Positions 36,551-50,025 of a stretch of DNA of 64,000 bases are shown piece after piece. This stretch comes from Muricea muricata (taxonomy: Eukaryota; Cnidaria; Anthozoa; Malacalcyonacea; Plexauridae): the NCBI GenBank assembly GCA_963855995.1, contig OY979718.1, positions 27,146,282 through 27,210,281 on the forward strand, written 5' to 3'. Made by a program: the position numbers and the translations under genes. Below the pieces are notes generated by a model, which saw nothing but the letters and a program-made list of their open reading frames with translations, searched no databases and was not told where the DNA came from. Within the stretch, counting starts at the first letter, position 1. Every line of letters begins with the position of its first letter.

Positions 36551-39500
36551 ATCTGGCCTGATTCAGTCGCCTGCATCACAAACTAGCTAACTCGTTTTAT
36601 ATCACTGCCTCACGTGACAACACCTTGCGATTTTGGGCTGCTATGGTGGCAACAAGGAAAATCTCATTCAGTGATCTTGTTGTGAGTTCCTGTTGAATGT
36701 ACCCAACTGAACTATATTTCGCGTAAAGATGTACGAAGATGAGGATCCTGAAGGTGTGAAATGAGAGCTGGGTATTGTCCATACTTTTGCTTGGAGAATG
36801 GGCCCAAAAAATAGAAAAGGGAGATGATCTAAGGTGATTAAGATCTGAACAAGGTAGACACTAGAACTATGGGATTTGGGCAATTGGACAGTGGAATTTT
36901 TATATGTCGAAATATGGGCCAGGAAATCATGGGATGTGTAATCAAAATGGGCGACTTTAAAAACGGGGTTACATAAAATAAATTGCATGATGTAATTGCA
37001 AATCTTCGTTAGGGTTTCAAGGTTAGATTACAGTACATGATAAATTTGCTATGTCTATTTCAGCAATTGCCTATGAGTAATATGAACTGTTTTTACTTTA
37101 GGATAAGTGTCAGTAGATTGAAGGAAAACAAATGTTTGATCTGCTATGCAAAGCTGCAAGCTGTCAGAAGCATGTATACACAAGCATATGTATATTGTAT
37201 TTTACAATATCAACAGTTCACGTGAAATGAACTGAGTATTTTCCCAATATAAATTGTTGTCACGCATAGTAAACATGAAAAAAACCTGCAACATACAAAG
37301 TGTGGAATATCGACTATAACGTCTGCCGCTATTGCTTCGGCTAAAAATGAATTAATACTATTGATATGTCCTGCAAATCATTAATTGTACCGTGCATCGG
37401 TTCATGTTATTGAATCATGAATGCATCCATAAGTGGTATGCCAATATCTCTGTTGTTTTGATGCTAAGAAAACAAGGCGATATTAAAACAAAACATGACC
37501 TAATTTAATTTGGTGAGACAATGTCATTGGACACTATCGACATTGTTGATCTTGTTAATCTTTCTGACAATAGGAGTATAAAGCGCCGTATATATTATAT
37601 ATCTTTAATTACATTTATCTCCATATATAAAATTAACCGTCAGGTTGCAGGTCGTCACTTCATAAAAAAATACTAAAAATGGTCGCTAAAAATTGCAGGT
37701 GGCCTAAGGTGACCTAAAATTCGCATGTTGCACTGCCTGTGAAACATATACACAAACAGAATGTATAGACATTTTGGAAGTTATACAGCTTTGTATTAAT
37801 TACATTAAAAGAAGGCCACAACGGACGCCTGAAACATTCCATGATTACAGTACACCGCGAAAAAACCACAAGGATTTTGAAGAACTATTGAGTATCTATT
37901 TTTAACTGTTGTATAATTTAGATGCACATTGTTTTTTTTTTCATTTTTTAACTTAGTGTCGATGATATATTGTATATTTTTAAACATACTGTAATTTGCA
38001 TGGTAATAATATATAATTAAGTAGGTACAACAGGAGACACATTGTCATTGGCAACAGCTTATTGTGGCTGAAGTGTTATTAATCCTAGGCCTGTATAATA
38101 ATTTTTTATAATAATAATAGTCTTTATTATCATACCTTTTTCCGTATGAAAACGAAAATTTAAATTAAACCAATTTTTCTTGGAGCCTTATTTACAATCA
38201 TTCTTTTACTTGCATTTCTAATTCTGGTTGGTCAATGTACCTACATAAAAAAAAACTGCGTGCAAATCATAGCGTGAGTGGTACGTCTTTGTTGAAAACG
38301 TTGCTGATCTTTTAGCTATACTTTAAGCATGTACACGGCTTTCAATTTTATAAACAATGGTCCCACGCTTAAGTTGCTGAACTTTCAGAAAGCTTGTGTG
38401 AAAAACATGCTGTTATTATAGCTATAAAGTCTTATAAGAAGCCTTGTAAGAGTATGATAAAACATTTTTCGTAATTGATGGCTTGCAGATCAATTATTTA
38501 CCGATGTCGAAAGCAGAGATAAATATTTGTGTACTCGCCCTTTAATGTCTCAAGCAAGTTTTTGCATTTTAGCATCGCTCAGTCAAAACACTCCATATTT
38601 GGAGACCTTTGCGAAAGAATCGAACAAGGATCATGAGGAGCTCATAGTAAGAAACGGACAATTTTTAATTATTTAGCTGTTTGAAATAACAGAGTGCATA
38701 TAAACGGCTAGCTTGCACTATTCATTAGTATGATTCCTAATGATGAGTAAATAAAGTCGTAAGAGGGACCTATAGGGATCTTAAACAGCAGCTTTTTTCT
38801 AGAATGTTCCTAGCCCTATTTTCTATGTGCAATTCTACTTAAATTTTGTTGTGTATATAAAGCAGGCGAGCTGAAAATGTTAGATTTTGTTTAAGTAGTT
38901 TCAGGTATAGAGTGAAAGAGCCTAAATTTTACTTCGTGATATTTCTTGTGTTTTTGTTAAAAAGACCGAAATCAGTTTCAAGTTGAAGTGATAAACGGAA
39001 ATTTCCTGAAGAGACGTCCGGCTTAACTGCAAATGACCACAACCTAATTTTCTTATTTATATATACAGCCTGAACAATTAATGAAGTGCGAACCAAAAGC
39101 ACAGTTATTTCTAAACTTTATTAATCACACATGATCGCAAAAAAAATACATTTTTAACAAACATCTGTAAATTGGATAAACATGCTTTCCTGATTTACAT
39201 AAGCTCTAAGTTTCATCTTCTAATCAAATATCATTCATGTATTTGAGATTGTTAAATAATTCCGTATATTTCATGCAAATATTTCATGAGTACGATAAAG
39301 CAATCGCATATCCGATCTGTATCAAATACAGATCGGCTGCTCATGCTTTATCTCTATTTCTTGACACATTTCTATTGTAGTATCATAATGCTTAAGTAAA
39401 TGAATACTCAGTTAATTCTCGATCAAATATGCGAATGTCAAAAACCTCGTTGTGGTCATTTGCCTATAATTTAACAGGGCGCGAGCACCATTTTAATTAT

Positions 39501-41269
39501 GGGCAGGGCCGTAGCGAGAACGTTAATGGGGAGGGTGGGAGGTGTAGGTTCATATATTCATGTTCTGCATGACGAGTTCCTTTTAAAATACAATTCAAAA
39601 TGGTTACTACGCTCTAGCGCCGGCCCTGACTATAGATTCTTTCACTATAGCTGAAACGATAACACAGTATTGACGTCTTGACAAAGTCCCTAAATACTTC
39701 GCCTTCGGGAAGTCACTTAAGTCACTTTGAAACATCGGATTACTGACTTCATTGCATAAATCCTACGTGGACTTGACATTTACTAATGCTAGGAAATATA
39801 AACAATGTATTAATATAAACCCAATGTTCACCTTGGAAGAGGTCATGGTTTTAATATGTTGATAGACTTTGTTGGAGGGCTTGGTTCCGTTTTTAAATAC
39901 CCAGACTACGTTGTATGACGTCATAACGTTAGAATATCAAAATTGTTTACATCGGTAATAGTAAAAATATGAACAATGTAATGATCGTGTAAAGTTGAAA
40001 AACTGTTACTCATTCGTTACATAATAGATAATACATTCCGTTACATAATGCATAGAAAGACACTGCATAAACGACTAAAGACAAACATTGTCAAACGTGC
40101 TGTTTTTTAACAGCGACCTTCAATGACTCTTGTCGTCGGATATTTTCAATTTATATTTGTCATAATTTAATTATATTAGTATGGTTTTCTCACCTTGTAA
40201 TCTTGACCTTGGTGCATTAATAATATTACAGTAAAGTAATTGTGTCGACATCAGCCAAAAAGAACAAGAGCGAAATGACGTCATGATCTTGTCATAATTC
40301 TACTTCCCAAGAAGGCTGTGAACGCTTAAATTTACATTAATTTACTTCTTGTTTTGGTCATCTATTTTGTTCATATAGGAAATAACACAAGCAATATTAT
40401 AGTGAAGAAGTTTTTTCAGTAGTTTAAACATTGGATTGTAATAGGAGTGTGTAACTAAGGTGTATTTAAGAAAAAGCAAGCAAATATACAACTTTTTTTA
40501 ATAGTGTATATGTTTTCATGCAGGTATGAGGATTCATTTTTTTACATCACGTTTTCCCTCTTGAAAAGATTATTTAAAGTGATATTTGCATACAACAACG
40601 ATTTTTCAACATCGATGCATGATAATCCACTGGCATCAATCCAGTAATGTACGTATTATATTGATGGCGCATAATTAGGCAACTCATTCTAATCTTGGCA
40701 GGTTTTCGATATAAAATGAATATCGTTTAAGTATATTTCTGAGGTCTGATTGATCGTCCTATCTATGTGTAGATATATTGATTAAGTAGATATATAGATA
40801 AGTATTGATTACTAGGTCGCCTCGTTAGTCATGATTATGACATTGGCTCATATAATTTCAAATAACCCAAAAACTTGACCATGCTTGCATGACTTGATGT
40901 GCTATATCACATGGAGAATCATGCAATTTTACATGTGCCTAAGTAAACAAAATGTATTCGGTCATCTAATGCATAGTATGTGAGAAAAAAACAGTAGAGC
41001 CACTCAGCAGTGCGACATGTCTGGCCGGAATAACAGCGAATCTGTCACTTGCATGGTGAACATGCGTAATAGGCATGCGTTACGATACAAACTTCTAAGT
41101 TTCCGATTCGAATAATGTTCCAGATTCAAATTGTCATTGCTCTATCATGGCAGTCAAGCAAAGAACATCTCGCAGACGATACAATTGTAGCTCCTTAAAT
41201 TTTATCAGCAATTAACAGACAAAATATTTTCGACCTATGATTACGTAGGAGGCTGAGACTGTGGTTTAA
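36551..41269. other. Non-coding region with dispersed repeats
   Basis: No supported gene. 38325-38505 is a direct diverged copy of 59045-59245 (shared ATAAAGTCTTATAAGAA and GCAGATCAATTAT). 39508-39600 is a copy of the G-rich repeat, and 39290-39355 holds a small palindrome (GATCTGTATCAAATACAGATC). Confidence 0.5.
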
Positions 41270-41775
41270 TGAAACTTAAGTGCCCATGAAGCGAAGTTTT
41301 GTCACGTATTTTCTTGAATGCATTAAAAAGATAACTTAAGTTCATAATATAACTTCTTTTCTAGAATTTTTGTAACTGTGTTCTTTGTCGAGGTACGCAA
41401 CTTTATTGGATATGCAAAAATACAACGTGTGACATCATACTGCATAATGACTATCGATTAGATCGCCTATGTTGTAGCATATAATAGTAGAAAATCACTG
41501 AAACTGAACTCGTATGTGCGTAAGCTGCGACTAATCATAGGGCTCCTCATTTATGTGCAACAGGTTGACTACTTCGAAATAAACTAATTCTAAAAGTCAT
41601 TATGCGATGTGATGTCACACGTTTTATTGTTTGCGTATCCAAGAATGCAGAATATCTCGACAAGGAACGGAGTTACAAGGAAAAAAGTTATATTGTGATT
41701 TCAGGTGATCTTTGCAATGTAACCAAAAAAATTTTTGACAAAATTTCGTTTCCAGCATAAGCTCCTCATCCGAAT
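41270..41775. mobile_element. Foldback element, about 500 bp
   Basis: Left arm ~41270-41460 and right arm ~41585-41775 are inverted diverged copies. Shared blocks are AACGTGTGACATCA, GCATAATGAC, CTTTGTCGAGGTA versus CCTTGTCGAGATA, and AATATAACTT. The centre of about 120 bp is unique. Confidence 0.65.
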
Positions 41776-42331
41776 TTACTATATCAGTAAATTGCTAAAA
41801 GCCTCTAAATTTACTCATATGATGAATTTACAACAAGCCTGACCCTAATCGTAACCCTAGTCCTCTTACTCGCCCTTCCGGCTCGCGCTTTAGCTAAATT
41901 TGGTGAAGTAGATACAGTCCCAGTGAGTGAGAATAGTTTTAATAACAAAAAGTTAAAATAAAATTTAAAAATAATTAGTAAAATTTAAAAATTTTAAGCA
42001 CTTTAAGCTGTACTTGAAAAGGTGTTTTATGTGTAATGGTATTGGAGCTTGAAATTCATTATTTCAAACTTATTACTTGTAGAATTATTAGAGTTATGGT
42101 AGTAGAATTATTACTGAATTTCGTTTTAGTAATCACGGGAACCACTAAATATTTTGACATACGTACAATTATGTAGTGAACCAAGAATATAAGATTAGTT
42201 AAAAATTAATACATCTTTCGCGGCTTTAGTTCCGTGGTTAAGTGACGGTTTTAATCTATTAATAATATAATATGAATGTGCGGTATCTGGACTGTGATTG
42301 GTCAATTTCAGTGCAGTTAGTCCCGAATAGG

Positions 42332-42394
42332 AGTGCAGAAATCTGTAACAACAGTGCTAAAATCTGTAACAACAGTGCAAAAATTTGTAACAGC
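42332..42394 (+). repeat. Three-unit 21-bp tandem repeat
   Basis: Units start at 42332, 42353 and 42374 with consensus AGTGCAAAAATCTGTAACAAC. It is part of a wider non-coding segment in which the surrounding ORFs (42539-42951) appear to be chance. Confidence 0.8.
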
Positions 42395-43864
42395 AGAAGA
42401 ACCAATCAAATTTGACGTAGGAAAACGGGAGTGCAAATTTACTTAACAAACATGGCAGGTAAAATTTGAGAGCGATTGCGGTCAAATTTGGCTGGTTTTT
42501 TTAACAAACTCTGTTTGTTTAAATAAAATAAATCACTATTGGGAAGTTCCGACTACTTTACACGTATTTATCATGACGTTATGGGCGTAAATTTAAAGTT
42601 TTTAAGGAAAAAGTTGAAGGGGAGCGATCGCGATATAAGTACTGTTGTATTGCGTGTATTCTTGTTTCGAATATTTCCTTTTATATTATTAACAAGTATA
42701 ATAGCATGGTTTCGAGTGCAATTTGGAAATAACATGCACGAGTGAGTTTTTCAATGACGCCAAAATTGCACGAGTCCGCAGGACGAGTATACTTTATACT
42801 GTATACTTTACCCTATACTAGCAACAGACTCTTAAAAAAGTATTATATACAGTGTTTTAATTTGTCAATTTTTTTAGTGTTATTAAACATTAAATCTGTT
42901 TGTGAACATTTGATATTACTAGCGTTACATCCAGGGCATTTCAATTCATAAACGACAGAGCTTTAATACATTTTTGGGGCGTTTGGTATTAACTATTTTA
43001 AGTGAGATAAATGATCGCTGCTGGTGAAGTAGTTAATGTTTACATTGACGCTATTTTTAACAAACCATACCCAACAGCAACGTAATTAACTATCAAGCCT
43101 ATTTTTTACCTTTAAATTTATTCTTTAGACATTTCATATATATACTTTACATATAATTGTAGAACAGTAAAATTTACAAAATATTAAGAAAATGGCTCCA
43201 AATCGGTGGTAATGAGGGTCTCCCAGAAAGGGGGAGGGGGAGGGAGGGTATACTAGTTCCCATGTTCTCTTTAAATTTTTCGCTGTATTTGCCTGCCCCC
43301 TTGCGAAATTTAACCATGTTCTCTTACTCCCCTTTTTAAATTAAATTGACAGTTTATGCTTGCTATTGTCCATTCCCCGTAACAAAATTAAACAGAAAAA
43401 TTATATAATTATAAATGTTAGTCTTTTGACTCGTAGAAATATTGGCAGTGTACTATTACCTATCGAAAAATAGAACTAGTGACCAACTTGAATTTTTTGT
43501 TTGTTCAGTTGTTCCAATGAAGCTTTACCTACAAATCATAATGTACAAAATCATTTCTTTTAAAATTAATGGTTTTTACAGTTTGTGAACAGAAATATAT
43601 GAATATACCCCCCCCCCCCCCTCAATTAACGATCTTCTGCGGTCCCTGTTGGTCGACATCCTGGTGTTGTCGCCTCTTCAATATTCACATCAACACATTC
43701 AATCACTTTGGACTGATATCTCAGAAACTTACTCTCTGTCAATTCAAGCTTGCTACCTTCTACAACGGTTCCCTTCCTTATTTTGCGTTGATCTCAACAA
43801 CCTCTTCTTCTGTAAATATAAGTGAAATATTGAAAGGGTCGTCTTCTTGTAAAACATCAAAACA

Positions 43865-44213
43865 TCAGTTACACCTGAGGCCGATATTTTGAGAACTGAC
43901 TCGGCACCTTGTCAAACTCTGTTCATTACAGCACTGAGAGGAATCAACTTTAACAAGCTCTGAATACAGACTAAGATATTTTCTGAGCTCTCGTAGCTGT
44001 GCTGTGCCAATTGCTAAACCCTTGTTGCTGACGATTAGCAACGTGGACTGCGTCTTGAATGGTTGTAACAATGTTTAAACTAGGATTGGTGTTTTCATTC
44101 TTCTCATCACATAAATATCTTCTGACCATTAGAATTTCGACATTGAGAATCTTGAGCACATTACCGCAACTTATAGCACTTCTCTTGGCTCTTGATGAAG
44201 TAGTCACAGGCAT
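43865..44213 (-). other. Possible degraded coding segment, unknown
   Basis: Two overlapping minus frames (43971-44213 and 43865-44071) have protein-like composition and could be one sequence with a frameshift near 44060 (KENTNPSLNIVTTIQDA, then LRELRKYLSLYSELVKVD). No family is recognised. It may be a transposon ORF relic or chance. Confidence 0.2.
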
Positions 44214-44489
44214 GATAGTCGGGGAGGCAGAGGTACAAAAATATTTATTATATACTGAATGTCAAAGTTCATTTATTCCTGTTTCTTATTGGTTAAGAAC
44301 GAATCACATGATAGTGGAGAAATTCTACTGTCTCCCTGGCAACGTAGCTAAGCGGTGGACATTACTTTTATTCACCGGTAAATAACAAATCCACAGAGCC
44401 TCACGGAGCCTTGTCAGGTAAAAGGTAATCCTTTTTACACATGTTTGATTGATTTGTGGTACTTTTCTTCTCTTTTGACACTCAGTATA

Positions 44490-44645
44490 TAATAAAATAC
44501 TTATTGACTGAGACCTCGGGAAAGCAGTATGTTTTGTGGACCCTCGACTGTCGATGTTTCCCTCGGCTTCGCCTCGGGAAACATGGACAGTCTCTGGTCC
44601 ACAAAACATACTGTTTCCCTCGGTCTCAGTCAATAAGTGTTAAAT
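44490..44645. repeat. Palindromic mini-element
   Basis: Inverted arms of about 65 bp, AACACTTATTGACTGAGACC-type ends, AGTATGTTTTGTGGACC / GGTCCACAAAACATACT and CCTCGG / CCGAGG near the centre (TCGGCTTCGCCTCGG). ORFs on both strands here are artefacts of the palindrome. Confidence 0.75.
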
Positions 44646-45160
44646 GTTTACTTACCATAGCGAGGGACAATTTCATTTTATGTTTATATTGTACCTTTAG
44701 GTCTAATAAATATATTTCTGCATGTTGAATGCGATAAAATTTCTTGTGGGCTCCAGCCAACACGTTTTTCCCGAAATTTACTATAAAACTATATTATTGT
44801 TAAGAAAGGCGAAATTTCAGATTTATCTTTAGGAAAAACCACTTACGTCATCAAAAAGGTAGTAAAAAATTACATATAACACATTATTATGGTTACTTTT
44901 ATTTTTCACATTTTTGTTGAGTTATGAGCGTTTGAAAACTTATTTTCCAACTAGTGCTCAGGAAATTAGCGCCATTTTAGGACACTTTCCCATTTTGAAG
45001 CAGCAATTCAAAAATGGCTTGAAAAACAAGGGTGCACGTAATGATGTCTTATATGTTGTTTTTTACAAGCTTTCTTATGATACAAGTTATTTTTCAAATG
45101 AGCGAATTTGAAAGTTTACTATTTTTGACCACATGATAGTTTTATAATAAAACTGAAGAA

Positions 45161-45372
45161 AATTATTGTCAAACAACAAGGGAGACCGACGTAATCACAA
45201 ATTATTGTCAAACAACAAGGGAGACCGACGAAGCGGAAAGTCATCTTACGCGTTTTTACCTACCCCTGCTAAGTACGAATGTCAAGCACCCAAAATTTGG
45301 GTGCCACGTGACCAGCCTGTGTCAGGGTCTTCGTCGTAGCGCGGGTAGCGGAGGTGAAGACCCTGAGAATCA
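45161..45372. repeat. 39-bp tandem duplication plus hairpin
   Basis: AATTATTGTCAAACAACAAG followed by GGAGACCGACG occurs twice (starts 45161 and 45200). At 45316-45372 TCAGGGTCTTC pairs with GAAGACCCTGA to form a hairpin around a GC-rich loop. Confidence 0.65.
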
Positions 45373-46427
45373 GGTTGAAGAAAAACGTGGTGATCGAAGC
45401 CCACAAGATAAATTGGGCCAAACAACATTCAGAATTGTGATATTAGGCATCCAACGGACAATTTAAGAGCAAAATTGATTTGTCCCTCGAGAAGGTTGGT
45501 AAAATTACCTCTGCCTCCCTGACTCTGAAGCTTGGGTTCAATTTTTGTCTCATCACACAATCAACACAAACTTCCTTGTTTTGTAGACAGTTAGTGCATT
45601 GGCTGTTGCACGTTTTGAGATTCCTTATTACTTCATTTTGGTTGAATCAGTCTCTGTTCCAAATCAAGGTGACATTTTCAAGAGATTGGGAAGTGTGAAC
45701 TAGAATATTATTGAATCTGTTGTGGACAAGGACGAGACAGTGCTATAGCTCTTCAACATTTGACTTTAATAAGTCTAGCATAATGTTTTTATCTTAAAAT
45801 GCTACTAGTCCTCGACTACACTGCTCTTGGCGTCATAAACTGTCCTATACATTTTCGTTCAGAAATACACTTATAACAATACATCAACCTGGAGTCGGTA
45901 TACGAAAGGTTGATAGCGCTGTCCACCGAACAGCAATTTTCTCTAACTTTCTAAAAATGTAAAGTAACTGGTAAAACTAGCATTAAAGCTCATCATTTGC
46001 TAATTTTATGTCATTCTGGAGCATTTGAAAAATCACTATCCGATAGATAGCGCTATCCATCGTTCCCACTATCGACCTATGATGTTCAGTTCATGATGTA
46101 TAACCAGATTCCTGGTTGACTATATCAAAGCACATTGTGTCTTATAGTAGTTCAGTAGAATACTATGGTTATGATAAAGTCCCTGTGATTTCGAATTGGT
46201 TTTTCCTAATCGAAGACCGCCAAACATCTATTAATTGTTTGGAGGACAAAAAGTTAAAATCTGAGCACCAAATTTCTACAAGATGCCTTAAGAGTTTAAG
46301 ACAAGTCTCTCTTATGTACGATGTTAATTCCTTCTGAATTGACTGCCCCTCATTCTCGTTCTTTGACTAAAGGATTGTTTTTTCGCAAACATATTTGATT
46401 TCTAATATTTTAGTGAAATATTAAACT

Positions 46428-46562
46428 ATTATTGAATAAGGTCGAGCAGGATATGAAGAATTAGTAAGGCAGAGGTTTGTGTTATCTGGGAAGACTAAGG
46501 CAGATAACGCAAACCGAGGCCTTAATAATTCCTCTTATCCTGCGAGAACCGAATTTAATAAG
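46428..46562. repeat. Palindromic mini-element
   Basis: Inverted arms share AATTATTAAGGCCTCGGTTT-type sequence with GAGGTTTGTGTTATCT versus AGATAACGCAAACCGAGG, and outer TATTGAATAAGG / CGAATTTAATAAG. Loop of about 10 bp. Confidence 0.6.
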
Positions 46563-46719
46563 TGTTTTATTATTTTTTGAAAATATTTTAAACTCAGTTT
46601 AAACGCTTGCTTTGTAAGTAAGAAGACACAAGCTGCTAATAATGGAACAGCATGAAATTGTTCGGAAACTTTAATAAGCCAATCAGACTACGAAAAAATA
46701 TTCTTAAAACAATTGTCAG

Positions 46720-46802
46720 TCAATATACGACAAAATGAGTCACAATGTCGTATATTTGTTCTCAATATACGACGAAATGACTCATAATGTCGTATATTTA
46801 TT
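46720..46802. repeat. Two-unit palindromic repeat
   Basis: CAATATACGACAAAATGAGT, CACAATGTCGTATATTTGTT and a second round with AATATACGACGAAATGACTC. Each unit is itself an inverted repeat on ATACGACA/TGTCGTAT. Confidence 0.7.
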
Positions 46803-47289
46803 TTCAATCCAAAAATTTGGGCAACTACCAAGCGGACATGGCGATTTCGCCTTTAGCTCTTAACCAACCTAAAATATTTTCAGTAAATAATAATGTCTAC
46901 TAAATTACAACAATGTCTATTCATTACAACAATGTCTATTCCGTCCTCAGGATTGCCACGTTTTATATGTTATAACGAGGCTTGGGGACAATTCCATCAT
47001 GCAACAATTGCTTACTAAAGTTTCGTTTACACTAGAGATTTTTGTTGCAATTTCTGCCGAGATATTCTTTTTTGGAGAATGTGAAAGAGTGGATTGGTTA
47101 CGCTTCTTCTCATCGAGATTAGCCACCAAAGCCATTTACTGTTAATACACTATTTCCCATCAATCAAAAGTATAAAATCACAGCTATGATCGCTGGTGTA
47201 AACGGGTCATTAAAGCATTCAGGCAGTAGCGCATCTAGGAATATAGGCGTATTTCAGCCATTTAATAATCTTAACTTTCGTTAGTGTTT

Positions 47290-48832
47290 TTACATCAGTA
47301 TTATATGGTTCTTGTTTCGTTGGTTATGAATCATCAGTGCGGTAGGACCAGCAGCATGGTTGCAAAATCTTAACCGCCGTGAATTTCTTTCTATTGGTAA
47401 ATACAAGCATTCAACTTCATTACTTTCTGAGTAGCTAAGAATGTGGTATGATGTCATCCCTAACATCGATTCCTTTTTTACCAGAATTTCTATTTTTGAA
47501 GTAACGCAGTTGTAGCTTACTGCCTCGATATCATTTTTTACATTTATTGTTTGTTTTAACTTTCCCTCTTTCGTGTACAACTGCACACTTTGACGTGTAC
47601 GCATGATTATGTCGTCGTCGGTGACGCATTCCATGCTAATGTCGTCTTCTGAATGATGATAGCTTGAATTTCGTTCAAGTGACAAGCGAGATTTAAGGTT
47701 ACCGTTGATGTCGAAGACATAAATAGAATCATCCCCATTTTGGTGGATGAAAATATCGTTGTTTACACATAACTTTAGGGTTATGGATAATAAAAATTCA
47801 AATTCAAATTGTAGGTGCAACACACGTTCGTGTTGCTTTTTGCCTGTAAAATCATAAACGAACAGAACAAACACATATTTATTGGTAGCTCTATCATTAA
47901 ATTTGATAATAAGATAAACGTTGTCATAACGATCAATGGCGAATGCTTTTACGTGCTGGTCATCACCTTCAGAATTTGCTGTGGCATCTTGAATTTCACA
48001 AAAGCTTCTCATGCCGCGGCCTGATCTGTTTGCGATATCCATACAACTAGCATCCTGGTCTACCTGTAGAACCTCTCTTTTGCTATTAATGCAACAAAAC
48101 TTCAAACTTAATTTGTCTGAAATAAGCTGATTTTCTGGCAGTTGAAGTTCCTCCCTGTCAAAAATTTCCTTGACAACGTAAGGGTCAATAACGAGCGGGT
48201 GGATCGTTTCGCCTCTGATTTGAAGGTGTATTCTGGGCCAATTTGTGACGTCAGGTAACTCACCAGAGAACCTCGCAATAAAATCTGATATAGCAAAGTT
48301 GAAAGAGAGTACAGATTTCACGTTTTCTAATCGCGAATCTTTGTATACTCTGGATTTAATGCCGATTTAATGGATTTAAATATTTTTCTGCAGAAGCAAG
48401 TCGACCTGATGTGTTCTGTAGTTCATTGATCGCGGCTGAGAGTTCAAAGGCTTCGTTAAGAACTCCAGAGTCGCTTTTGTTTCTTGTGGTCGTTTCTGTT
48501 GTTTTACTTCCGCCATCTTGATCATGGTTTGCTCCGCCATCTTGATCATGGTTTGCTCCGTCATTGCTTATCTGTTCTTCTTTTGCTTCATCAAGTGCGA
48601 GATTGAGTGCGATTATACCTTCTTCCAGAAATGAATAGCTTGTGAGTAAATCTTTTCGTGCGAGTCCATCGATTTTTGTTTTGATACTGTTCAGGTCTTC
48701 GACAATCACATCTCGCAATTTCTCGTCTGTAACGTCTCCGTGTTCTTTGAGTTTTTCTGCCGCTGTGTTGCGAGCTTTATTCAACACTAAACCCAAAGTC
48801 GAGCTTATAATTTTGGCTATTACAGATAACAT
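47290..48832 (-). pseudogene. Broken two-part gene of a lineage-restricted invertebrate family
   Basis: The first part, 48832-48356 (158 aa), starts at an ATG with a hydrophobic helix then an amphipathic region (ARNTAAEKLKEHGDVTDEKL, KDLLTSYSFLEEGI) and a duplicated 10-residue run GANHDQDGGA. The second, 48321-47290, lacks its own ATG, enters at LENVKS, carries a WP(R)IHLQIRGETIHPL segment, then six to seven weak beta-rich repeats such as VFVYDFTGK and SIYVFDINGNLKSRL (NHL/beta-propeller-like). I recall proteins of this build, with both parts in one chain and about 100 residues between them, from cnidarians. Here the parts are only 34 bp apart, in different frames, with a stop. A deletion of the middle plus a frameshift is the simplest reading. 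Function is unknown. Confidence 0.55.
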
Positions 48833-48877
48833 ATTCGAATATGTTGAGCAGCAAAGCTATATGAATGAATACGTGTC

Positions 48878-49100
48878 TTAAAGGATCATTCGTTTTCTTG
48901 CCTCTAGAAAACGAAAATCGGTCGTCGGTTTCCGTTTTTCGTTTTTCAATTTCGAAAAACAACTTGGAAAACAAAATTAGCATGTACTTTAAATGTAGCT
49001 ACAACTGTTTCACAAATAAAAAAGTTAACAATGACGCCAACTTCGTTCGGAACCTTTTCGGGTGTCGGAAGTGGAACCCATTCGCACTCCCGGTTTTTTC
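48878..49100 (+). repeat. Dispersed repeat, copy 1 (inverted copy at 57012-57262)
   Basis: Shares CATTCGTT..AAAACGAAAATC, TTTTTCGTTTTTCAATTTC, TTGGAAAACAAAAT, AGCATGTACTTTAAATG and a CGTTCGG..TTTTCG..GGAAGT block with 57262-57012 read on minus. The minus copy sits directly 5' of a LINE fragment, so this may be a LINE 5' UTR or promoter module. Confidence 0.6.
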
Positions 49101-49934
49101 ATAGCATTAACAATATAATAGCAATGGCGGCATTTGGGAAACACAAAGGTTTTATTAAATAATTTTTGTGAAAGAAAGGAAACATCATAGACGATTTAGC
49201 GGGTGTTTTGCAAACAATATATGATAGTAATAATAATAATTTATTCACTTTGATATGAAACATATATTTATTTCTGTTTTAATACTCATTGTTTCACTCA
49301 AATTAATGTGAATGTTAAATGTTTGTACAGCTAATGGAACAGGCGTCCAAATGTCTTATTGTTAGATTAATTAATGTACATTTCACAATCTCCTACGTCT
49401 TTAACCTAAATATATCAACCTGTATTAGTGCCTGGTGATCAGTCTTGGATAGGGATTGTATGGAGCTCCTACTTTCTCGTACCAACTCATTGTATTGTTA
49501 ATTATTTGAAATAAAGACTTAAAAGAAAATTGTATTCACTCATTTGAGCATTCACTGATTAGAAGATCTCGCTTGGTTTCGAGGCCCTCGCGCAAAAGCT
49601 GAGTTGATCCCCAGAAGGCCTCGTAACAATTTAAATAGAGCGCATATAGTTTATGTTAAATACTCAAAGCGCTGTACATGTAAAAACCTATACTAAACGG
49701 TAAGTAGTATTATGACTCTAATATAGTAGGTAACGTTAAAATATGCACTAATGAATGATATCTGCGATAAGAATAGTAAAATACCAAATGTTCTTAAACT
49801 GTCCATTAAAGGTTAAAAGCCTTTCTAGAAAAGAACGTTTTCAAACGTTTTACAACGTTTTAAAAAGTTATGAAGAGCATGTTAGTCAGTTGAAACTTAT
49901 TAGTTTCAGCTGTCAAACTTGTAAGTTTTAAACG

Positions 49935-50025
49935 CGCAACTTGTAGTTTTGTGCGCGTAACTTGAAGTTTTGGTGCCGTAACTTCTAGTTTTGATGCCGT
50001 AACTTGTAGTTTTGATGCCGTAACT
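49935..50025 (-). promoter_or_regulatory. Left iteron array, five boxes at 21-bp pitch
   Basis: CGTAACT (AGTTACG on minus) begins at 49956, 49977, 49998 and 50019, with a variant CGCAACT at 49935. The spacing is exactly 21 bp, two helical turns, so all boxes face the same side. Likely transposase-binding sites. The 7-aa periodic ORF here (KLQVTAS type) is a by-product. Confidence 0.75.

Noticed and set aside
44325-44728. Overlapping ORFs on both strands
   Set aside because: Created by a ~155-bp palindrome, so both strands encode the same string.
49935-50025. CRISPR-like regular repeat
   Set aside because: Units are contiguous 21-bp repeats without unique spacers, in eukaryotic DNA.
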